Origin: Lethocerus indicus
Lineage: Eukaryota > Arthropoda > Insecta > Hemiptera > Belostomatidae
Direction: 5' to 3'
Assembly (NCBI GenBank): GCA_019843655.1
Contig: JACDQD010000006.1
Coordinates: 124,001-188,000 of the forward strand
DNA length: 64,000 bases
Below the pieces are notes generated by a model. It ran no database searches. It saw only the letters and a list, made by a program, of their open reading frames with translations, and was not told the DNA's origin. The translations under genes were made by a program, and so were the position numbers. Shown piece after piece: positions 56,783 through 64,000 of this stretch (positions are counted from its first letter, which is position 1; each line of letters begins with the position of its first letter).

Positions 56783-57670
56783 CTATCCTACGTCGACTGG
56801 CCTGAAAGTGTTGATGTAAGCGTAGCGCGAGAGGTATATGAAAATTCGCCTGAACCAGACGTACTGGGAGGCTGTGCCGACATGGCGGCCGCTATGCGGG
56901 GATAAATTAGTCGGCGGGGAAGCGGCAAGAGCGTGCAGCGATGGCGCTGAGGCAGGAGTCGAAGAAGACCGAGTACTTCCTGGCAGCGGCGTTGACCGTC
57001 TCGAGGCGCCCGGTCGGGAGAGCGAGCTGCGTCACGCCAGCTATGCGCCGCGCCACGCCGAGCGTGGTTCGTGGTAGCTGACGCCGTACCTGTCCCGAGC
57101 GTGAGTAGGGCGTCGACTGTGTAGAGGTGGGCGTGGTGCCGGACGATCCGGGCGACCAGCCTGGGCTCCACCTGGCGTCGGGTCGTCCGGCAGGTCGGTG
57201 CACCTGTAGGCGGTCACGTTGGCCGACGGCACCCCGAGCGCCGTACAGCTGTCGAACAGCTCGCGCTTCCTCACCGACCCCTGGTCGTAGTAGTCGCCGT
57301 AGCTCAGGCAGACGACGTAGACCCGACAGCCGCTCCGCCCGGCCAGGCTGACCAGTGTCGGCCCGAAGAACATGGACTCGTCGTCCGGGTGGGCCACCAC
57401 CAGCAGAACTCGTTTCCACGGCGTCGCCGACCGCTTCGACCTGTTAGCCAGACGCCTGTAGACCAACCAGCCGGCCATCAGGTAGGCGCACAATACCACC
57501 ACCGCCGTCTTCCACTGCCCAATTATATACCGTTCGGTATAACTCTTGAAATCCTTCTCGTCGCCGGCTTCCTTTTCGCTGGCGTAGCGATATAAATAAC
57601 GGAATAGGGGATAGCTGTAATAGTACTGGTAGAGCGAGGAAGTCGTGTTCGCTATGAGTCCGCTCCACAT
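56783..57670 (-). CDS. PIGL: PIG-L, GlcNAc-phosphatidylinositol de-N-acetylase, frame broken in its C-terminal half
   Basis: PIG-L removes the N-acetyl group from GlcNAc-PI at the endoplasmic reticulum, the second step of GPI-anchor synthesis. ATG at 57670. Residues 1-50 are an aromatic-rich extension, about 54-70 (AVVVLCAYLMAGWLV) is a membrane segment, and AHPDDESMFFGPT (93-105) is the metal-binding motif. YGDYYDQGSVRKRELFDSCT matches human [20 protein letters not shown]. After TDLPDDP (about 57220) the match continues in other frames: VARIVRHHAHLYTVDALLTL, then YGVSYH (human GGVSGHSNH), then LETVNAAARKYS (human LQSVNVLRKYIS), then SQYVWFRRIFIYLSRYAYIN (human [20 protein letters not shown]) and TAG at 56783-56785. 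The last segment is back in the starting frame, so the changes cancel. Single exon. Either assembly indels or a decaying gene. Confidence 0.82.
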
Positions 57671-57697
57671 CTTGGTTTTTTTTTCTTTTTGCGACTA
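57671..57697 (-). other. 27-bp spacer between the CNIH4 stop and PIGL start
   Basis: Read on the minus strand it is tagtcgcaaaaag, an A run and ccaag before the PIGL ATG. It contains no polyadenylation signal, and none is visible on this strand until AATAAA at about 56521-56526, downstream of PIGL. Confidence 0.7.
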
Positions 57698-57770
57698 CTA
57701 AAATTCTAGAACGGGCTCAGCGAGGTTGTCGTCCTCTTGGGGATTATCTTTCAGTAGAGCGATGATCATG
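57698..57770 (-). CDS. CNIH4: CNIH4 exon 5 (stop codon)
   Basis: Acceptor ttcgcag; MIIALLKDN and an acidic tail, TAG at 57698-57700. Confidence 0.92.
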
Positions 57771-60036
57771 CTGCGAAAGAAAAAACAAATTGACAATTAG
57801 CCGAGTTCTCATCTACTATTCTCATATTAAACATCTACGATTCTATAATTAAAAAAAAGAATGACGGTAACGTAATTTATCAATCCTTCAACGATACTCA
57901 AGCATTATAGTCTATAATACTATTTGATATACTATAGAGAGAGAGGAGGACAGAAGAACAGACAAAATCTACGGTATGTCCGAATATATTCCGAAAATTA
58001 AACGGATTCGGACATATTTATGAAATTGCGTACAAATTTTGGATTCCGGATTGTACAGAAATGGAAAAAAAATATTGACATTAACCCATCCAACTATCGA
58101 ATTGTTTTTTCTGAAAATTTTGCATAAAATTTACTCATTACGACGGCTTTATTATCAAATAGTGCCTCCGATATGTGTTTTTAAAAACCGGTTCGTCGAA
58201 TATTTTGTTTTTTTTTTTGAAACAACATGAAACCGATCAACTTTTATTTCGAATAATAATCCTAATTATTATTGTGTATTTCAACACGATATAGTATTTA
58301 TAATGCGAAATTACTGAAAGTAATAAAAAAAAACTTCCTGTAAACGCGTGTCGTCGGAAAAAAAATAAACTGATCCCCGTTTGGGGCCTACTGTAGTTAA
58401 GGGGTTAAAATTTGGCGAATAGGGAAATTTTTGAAATTAAAATAAAAAAAAAATATTACAACCAACCGGTATAATACCCACCAGTACATGTAAATGAAGA
58501 AGGAAACGAGATACCATCCCAGAAATATCATTGACTGCCTCATATGTTTCTTCAGTTGTCCCCTGTTGTATATTTCGGTCGGATCGTAAACACCTGTATT
58601 TCCCGATGGAACTGTTACCTGCCTGGAAAATAAAAAAATAAAACGATAGCGATCGAGATACCGGAAAACTCTCGGAACCGGGTTAATTTATTGGAAGAAG
58701 CTGGTCGATATCAGTTAAATTAATCGTACAATCAACAGTTTACCCCCCCGGGGCGAAAGTTATAACAACGGTTGGAAATAGATAGACCCCCCTCCGATAA
58801 ACCCCCGTATTATGAATTTTAAACGAAATTATTATACCTCTGACTTAGATGAGCAGAATCGTTACTTTTTTTTTTTTAGCGAAAACAAGTTTATTTACGG
58901 CGATTCCGTTAAATCCGGCTTTTTCTATCGCTACGGATCGGTTTCACCGCAACCGGAAATTTCGGTTTCAAACCTAGACTGAATTGGAGAAAATTAATCG
59001 ATCCGTTTTTTTTTTTCCGCCCCAAAAAAATATAATCGGTCGACAAATAAATTCGGCCGAAATCCTTCTCCGTCGTCCTCGACTCTAAGCGCGTCCGAAT
59101 CCGGACCGAACATTTCTTCAACAACGTAAATATTTTTTTATTCAATTTTTACGCGTCGACCGCAGAATATAAAAATTAGGATTACTTCGGCGTAAAATAT
59201 TTTACATTCGATCGATAATTATTATCTAATCTGGGATAACGAACGATGGGACACTTACTGCCACATTTTATATCTTATAATCGGTATTAAATTTGTTGTA
59301 ATTACGACAAGATAAGCGATTCTACTTTTTCGTGCATGTCGTCGGGGTTTTATCATTATGTAACTCGACAGATTACGGCGAATATTTAGACCCGATATTA
59401 ATTTATAACGGCCATGTATCACCAACGAATCCTCTCCAGCCCAATAAAGCAATATTATCGATTTGTATAATCCAATTTTTCATCGATTACGATGAGAATT
59501 TATCCCGCTTTGTATCTCCGGTTCATCTGTATTCGGATTGTATACGATTATTCCGTATAATATTTAAATTCGTCGACTTAAAGCCGGAATTTTTTCGATT
59601 GTGTTGTTGTTTTTTTCGCACTGTTATTAAAATATTATTATTATTATTATTATTTCGCTAATAGAAGCATAACGGATTTTGTGGGTACGGAAAGGTTGAG
59701 TCCGTATTTTTTTTCCCGGTGCGTGAGAGTCCGGTAAGAGTGATTGAGATATGTACGAATCTGTTTTTTCGTTTTGCATATATAGGTTTATAATCGCTGA
59801 TTTTTTTTTTTTTTTTGATTTGAAATAAAAATTCGGCCCGTAGAGGGTTAAATTTTGTAGGTTCGCGATTGTTCTCTATAGGTTCGCCGGTTTGGTCTTC
59901 TGCTAGACCAGTTTCGCTACTCGCCATCTTCAGTAGCGCCTCAGTGTTACTGTCACTGTTAGCACAGTATTTCGGGGCATCCTCACTACCCACTGTCACT
60001 TTCACATGTACTGTAGTGTCTGTCAGTATGTCAGTC

Positions 60037-60076
<40 letters not shown>

Positions 60077-62747
60077 TCTGTTATTGTTATTGGGGATTAT
60101 GTTTGTCTTCGGATTTTGTTAATCCGTTTTCTAAGACAGTACACGTGAAAGTGACAGTTCAGTGCAGTGAGGATGCCCCCCCTCCAAAAAACATCCAAAG
60201 TGCTAACAGTGACTAACAGCGCTACTGAAGATGGCGAGCGGCCGACAAACCGGTCTAGCAAAAGACCAAAAACCGGCGAGAGAGGAGACAGAAACATTCC
60301 AACCCCTCGCAGACCACACACACACAGGTATATCGAATTGGTTAAATTTTTGTATAAACGCCGAAACGTGAAACTTACTCATGGACCATCCAGGCGACAA
60401 TAGGGATGTTGATGAGAAAGAGCAGCCAGTGTCCGTAGATGAGGAACAACGGCAGCAGAATTCCGTGGGCAATCAGCTTGGGCAGCACCCACTGCAATCG
60501 AAATCATAAATATAGTTTTAGTTTTTTCATTTTATTATTATTATTATTAGTTTTTCTAAGCGGTAACGAAGATTTCGTGTGTTTCCGTCTCGTCTCTCGC
60601 CGGTTCGGTCTTTCGCTAGACCGGTTTCGGACCATTTGGGCGCTTCACTGTCACTGTCACTTGTACTGTAGTCGTTGTCCGTTTGTCGTAAAGACACACG
60701 TGTCTTGTTATTGTGTTTTGGGGCGCGTTGTTCGTCTTCTTTGTGTTTCGAGGGGGGGCCTAAGTCTACGTCGGTCAAAATATCCAAAGTACCAAAGTGA
60801 CTGACACACAGAGCGCTACTGAAGACGGTGAGAGCGGCCGAAACCGGTCTAGCGAAAGACCGAACCGGCGAGAGATGAGACGGAATCGCACGAAATCTAC
60901 GGTATTCCGACCACGGTACTCTAAAATTGCGTAATGTTCGGACACCATCGAGCGAGCTCCGCCGGAAGGGGTTTTTTTTCGCCTTTCCTTCGAGGGGGTC
61001 CCTCGCGGGTGTCGTCCACTTCTGGCGTTTCCGGTTACCGGTTCCATCATCGGGGTCAGACCGAAATCGATGAAAAAATGGATTTTTTTTATCCCAGTAA
61101 AAGTTACAACCGAGAGAGCCTCGTAGTGAAAGGTCGAAACCGATTGCAGCGGCGTTTGCTCGGACACTTTCGAAAGCTTTCCGAGAATATTACCCGTTAA
61201 ATCGTAAAAGCATGAAGGTGAGTTGACGAGATTCGTGAATCATACTTATTATATAACACATAATAAGTGTATATTTTTTCGGACGGGACCGGTGAAATGG
61301 ATCATCGCTATCTCCGTCGACGAACATCGGATAAATAAATAAATAAATAACGACTTACACAGTTAAGTTTACTGCAACACTGCTGGGCGTTGAGATAGTC
61401 GCATTCCAAGTCGGATAACGTTATCACCTGTTCGACGGAGGAGACGATTCGTGTTAAGGAAAAAAGGAAAAAAAAAACGGCGTACAATTTCACCCTTAAT
61501 ATCGGGTTATTAACTCAATGTAATAATTTGATAAAATCGCCGATATAAAGTTTCACTTTGACTCATTTTTAACATCGCTGTATATCGGACCGTTTCAGTT
61601 CGAAGCGAAAATTTAAATTCGTACATTCGAAGTCTTCACTGTCGTATATTGACGTTCGCGACTAATTATTAATGTTAACGATTCGATATCGATTTTCATC
61701 GACTGTTATGTGAACCTTTTCCGAACCTCGAAATTAAACGGAGTTATATTAGAGCCGTTTTTGAGGCCAATAAAAGAATTTAGAACGGGGAATTCTCTAC
61801 CGTAATACTGTCGGATTTTCCGCGATTACCATTTTAATAGGGCGTTCAGAGAAGCCAACTGAGATTGCAGGGCTACAAAAAGCTTTTTCGGCCCAGGGGT
61901 TTTATGGTGAGGAAGGTTCTCCGCTGGATCGAGCCAGTTCTCCGAGGGCTACAAAAGCAACCGAGTTTTCCCTTCTATCTTCAATAGACGGAGTTATGGG
62001 CCAAAAACCTAAATCGGTTTTTTTGATCGTACAGGGCTGAGATTCAGTGTGCAGTTAGGCCTCTGAGGGCTACAAAAAGCAACCGAGTTTTCCCTTCTAT
62101 CTTCAATAGAACGGGAGTTATGGGCCAAAAACCTAAATCGGTTTTTTTGATCGTACAGGGCTGAGATTCGTGTGCAGTTAGGCCTCTCCGAGGGCTACAA
62201 AAAGCAACCGAGTTTTCCCTTCTATCTTCAATAGAGGGAGTTATGGGCCAAAAACCTAAATCGGTTTTTTTGATCGTACAGGGCTGAGATTCGGTGTGCA
62301 GTTAGGCCTCTCCGAGGGCTACAAAAAGCAACCGAGTTTTCCCTTCTATCTTCGATAGGACGGGAGTTACGGGCCGAATATTGTTCGTTGTGCGAACACG
62401 CGGAAATCTTATCCCGTGAGAGTGTTCGCTGTCCGACCTCTCCGTTAACCGATCCCCCACTGTATTTTATTATCTATCCTCATTTCTTATTGTATAATAT
62501 TCGAAATATGATACATTTTCAATGGATTTACCTCGGCCCAACACTACCCCTCTGTAACCTCCAACTTTGAGCCCTTTTTCCCCTGTCGTTATTTTGACGA
62601 AACAATTGTTGAAAATAATAAATATAGAGACCTGGGTAGAGTTTTTTTTTCTTCTCCAACTCAAATAAAGGATACGAAATAGACGAGCAGGAATAGTATT
62701 GCTCCTGTGTCGACGAGAGAGAACGCGAACAGGAGAGCGTCCGACAT
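57698..62747 (-). CDS. CNIH4: Cornichon homologue 4, complete, five exons
   Basis: CNIH4 is a three-pass cornichon-family cargo receptor that helps GPCRs and other cargo leave the endoplasmic reticulum in COPII vesicles. Exons: 62676-62747, 61359-61427, 60379-60491, 58482-58622, 57698-57770; all junctions are in phase, giving 155 residues against 139 in human. [20 protein letters not shown] parallels human [40 protein letters not shown] is nearly identical to human [80 protein letters not shown] and [10 protein letters not shown] follow. The C-terminus carries a short acidic extension ([14 protein letters not shown]). No frame breaks. Introns 2 and 3 each contain a palindromic element, and intron 1 a tandem array. 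Confidence 0.95.
58482..58622 (-). CDS. CNIH4: CNIH4 exon 4
   Basis: Has the family motif [17 protein letters not shown] and the third membrane helix, between ttccag and gtgggt. Confidence 0.95.
58728..59142 (+). repeat. 0.4-kb dispersed repeat, copy B, in a CNIH4 intron
   Basis: Same sequence and orientation as 55176-55586; shares ccgttaaatccggctttt and cctagactgaattggagaaa. Indels are concentrated in homopolymers. Confidence 0.9.
59855..60335. mobile_element. Palindromic element with long loop, CNIH4 intron
   Basis: Left arm (tctgctagaccagtttcgc, catcttcagtagcgcc) and right arm (agcgctactgaagatggcga, ctagcaaaagacc, ctcgcagaccacacaca) flank a loop with an (AT)n tract (60038-60072) and gttattgttattgggga, gattttgttaatccgtttt. 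Confidence 0.8.
60379..60491 (-). CDS. CNIH4: CNIH4 exon 3
   Basis: Second membrane region between attgcag and gtaagt, phase 0 to 2. A palindromic element ends about 50 bp downstream of the donor. Confidence 0.94.
60560..60920. mobile_element. Palindromic element, CNIH4 intron
   Basis: Left arm cgtctcgtctctcgccggtt and tctttcgctagaccggtttc; right arm gagcgctactgaagacggtg and cgaaaccggtctagcgaaag. The loop is a diverged long-loop type. Confidence 0.75.
61359..61427 (-). CDS. CNIH4: CNIH4 exon 2
   Basis: 23 codons carrying the cornichon signature TLSDLECDY, between gaacag and gtaagt. Confidence 0.95.
61866..62368. repeat. Tandem array, about 122-bp unit, about 4 copies, CNIH4 intron 1
   Basis: Units have gagggctacaaaaagcaacc, gagttttcccttctatcttc and ggttttttttgatcgtacagg-like blocks, at about 61945, 62064, 62188 and 62310. 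Confidence 0.93.
62676..62747 (-). CDS. CNIH4: CNIH4 exon 1
   Basis: 24 codons, first membrane helix, donor gtatcc in phase 0. Confidence 0.92.
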
Positions 62748-62988
62748 TATTGGCGGCGGTTTAGCATCGCGAAATATTACACTTTTTTTTAAATTTTTAT
62801 TGTTTTCCCTCAGAAGTAATTGAATTTTAAGAGCGGTTTGAGCGAATTTTGAAGAGAGAAAGGGCCGAGAAAAGTCGGATTGAAACGAGAGCGGAACACA
62901 CACACACAGGAACACTTTCGGAGATTGGGGCCGGGGAAGGTTACGTGTCGCCGAGTCGGGTTATACGACCGTCACAGGTTATGCCGCT
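62748..62988. promoter_or_regulatory. Probable bidirectional promoter region
   Basis: 241 bp separate the CNIH4 ATG (minus) from the ATG of the next gene (plus). No TATA box stands out. Inferred only from the head-to-head layout. Confidence 0.5.
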
Positions 62989-63087
62989 ATGGCATCGAAT
63001 GGGACGGCGGACGCGATGACCGTCTCATTGCGGGAAATTGGGGATTCGACCGACGTTCAGGATTACCGGAGGAAGAAAATCGCCCAG
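62989..63087 (+). CDS. First coding exon of an unidentified gene
   Basis: ATG followed by 33 codons: MASNGTADAMTVSLREIGDS, then TDVQDYRRKKIAQ, to a gttaac donor in phase 0. I do not recognise the protein. An upstream ATG at 62981 opens a 12-codon uORF in another frame that ends at TGA 63017-63019, overlapping this start. The gene continues past the right edge. Confidence 0.6.
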
Positions 63088-63329
63088 GTTAACTCTCTCT
63101 ATATATATATATATATAAAATACTGTTTTATTGCCACAACTTTGAACCCTTTTGCTGTTGTAAGGCGACTCTCTGCTCAGTGGCCAGGGCGCCCATCCGA
63201 GGCCCGTCTATCAGGGTTAAATTCAATTTCTGCGCTAGATCAAGAACTAATGGGTGAATCTAGCGTCGGACGTGGGATACAGGGAGGGATCCCCCCCCGG
63301 ATATCTTCCTGGCCGGTTGCAATTTTTTT

Positions 63330-64000
63330 CGGCGAAGGGAAGATCTCGAGGAGTTCTTCGGTAGCCTCCCCCGGTAGGTAAGATCCGAAGGAGAGACCGC
63401 CCCTGGTAAAATTCTTCGCTAGCCTCCCCGACCGATTCGAAGAAGGTAAGATCCAAGGAGAGACCACCGTAAAATTCTTCGGTAGCCTCCCGAAGAAGGT
63501 AAGATCCGAAGGAGAGACCGCCCTGGTAAAATTCTTCGGTAGCCTCCCCGACCTTCTTCAGAAGGTAAGATCCGAAGGAGAGACCACCCCGTAAAATTCT
63601 TCGGTAGCCTCCTCGAAGGTAAGATCCGAAGGAGAGACTAAAATTCTTCCCTCAAGAAGGTAAGATCCGAAGGAGAGACCGTAAAATTCTTCAGCAGCCT
63701 CTTCAGTAGCCAACCTTATTCGAGAAGGTAAGATCCAAAGGAGAGACCACCCCTGGTAAAATTCTTCAGTAGCCTCCCCTAAGATCTTCTTCGTAGCCTC
63801 CCCCCAAGGAGAGACCGTCCCCGAAGGAGAGACTAAAATTCTTCAGTAGCCTCCCTCAACCTTATTCGAGAAGGTAAGATCCAAAGGAGAGACCCGGTAC
63901 CCTGTAAAATTCTTCAGCTAGCCTCCCCGGAAGGTAAGATCCAAGGAGAGACCGCCCGTAAAATTCTTCAGTAGCTCCCCGAAAGAAGGTAAGATCCGAA
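63330..64000. repeat. Tandem array, about 40-70-bp units, runs off the right edge
   Basis: Repeats of aaggtaagatccgaaggaga, gaccgcccctggtaaaattc and ttcggtagcctcccc from about 63330. Unit length varies through internal deletions. Confidence 0.93.

Overview
This is nuclear DNA from an arthropod, probably an insect or crustacean. The genes have GT-AG introns, the non-coding DNA is AT-rich and full of microsatellites, and one gene belongs to the Beat (beaten path) immunoglobulin family, which to my knowledge is confined to arthropods. I cannot name the species.

Layout. 1.4-12.9 kb (minus): the 5' part of a LYST/Beige (Drosophila mauve) gene, 11 coding exons found, running off the left edge. 12.9-20.8 kb: intergenic, microsatellites and repeats only. 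20.8-21.6 kb (plus): an intact, intronless, GC-rich calmodulin-lysine methyltransferase gene (CAMKMT). 24.9-30.2 kb (plus): a WBP4/FBP21 spliceosomal gene in at least five exons. 33.5-36.2 kb (minus): mitochondrial complex I subunit NDUFB8. 39.3-52.3 kb (minus): a beat gene whose 10.6-kb first intron is almost entirely satellite arrays. 56.8-57.7 kb and 57.7-62.7 kb (minus): PIGL and CNIH4, adjacent on one strand with 27 bp between the CNIH4 stop and the PIGL start. 62.99 kb (plus): first exon of an unidentified gene, divergent from CNIH4 and running off the right edge.

Repeats dominate. A non-coding palindromic element (long inverted arms, recognisable by the core cttcagtagcgcc) occurs about 17 times, mostly inside introns. 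One copy (52.5-53.3 kb) holds a 113-bp tandem array, and a lone unit of that array lies at 13.6 kb. There are at least nine other tandem arrays with units of roughly 50 to 175 bp, about 20 long (AT)n tracts, and a 236-bp (GA)n tract. I see no transposase or reverse transcriptase gene.

Reading frames. LYST exon 4 (2.3 kb), CAMKMT and CNIH4 read cleanly. Conserved protein segments in WBP4, PIGL, beat and one LYST exon hop between frames. Either the assembly has clustered small indels or some of these copies are decaying. Gene names rest on my recall of family sequences, not on a search. The genes are unrelated housekeeping or developmental genes; only CNIH4-PIGL (both endoplasmic reticulum proteins) looks like a possible co-transcribed pair.
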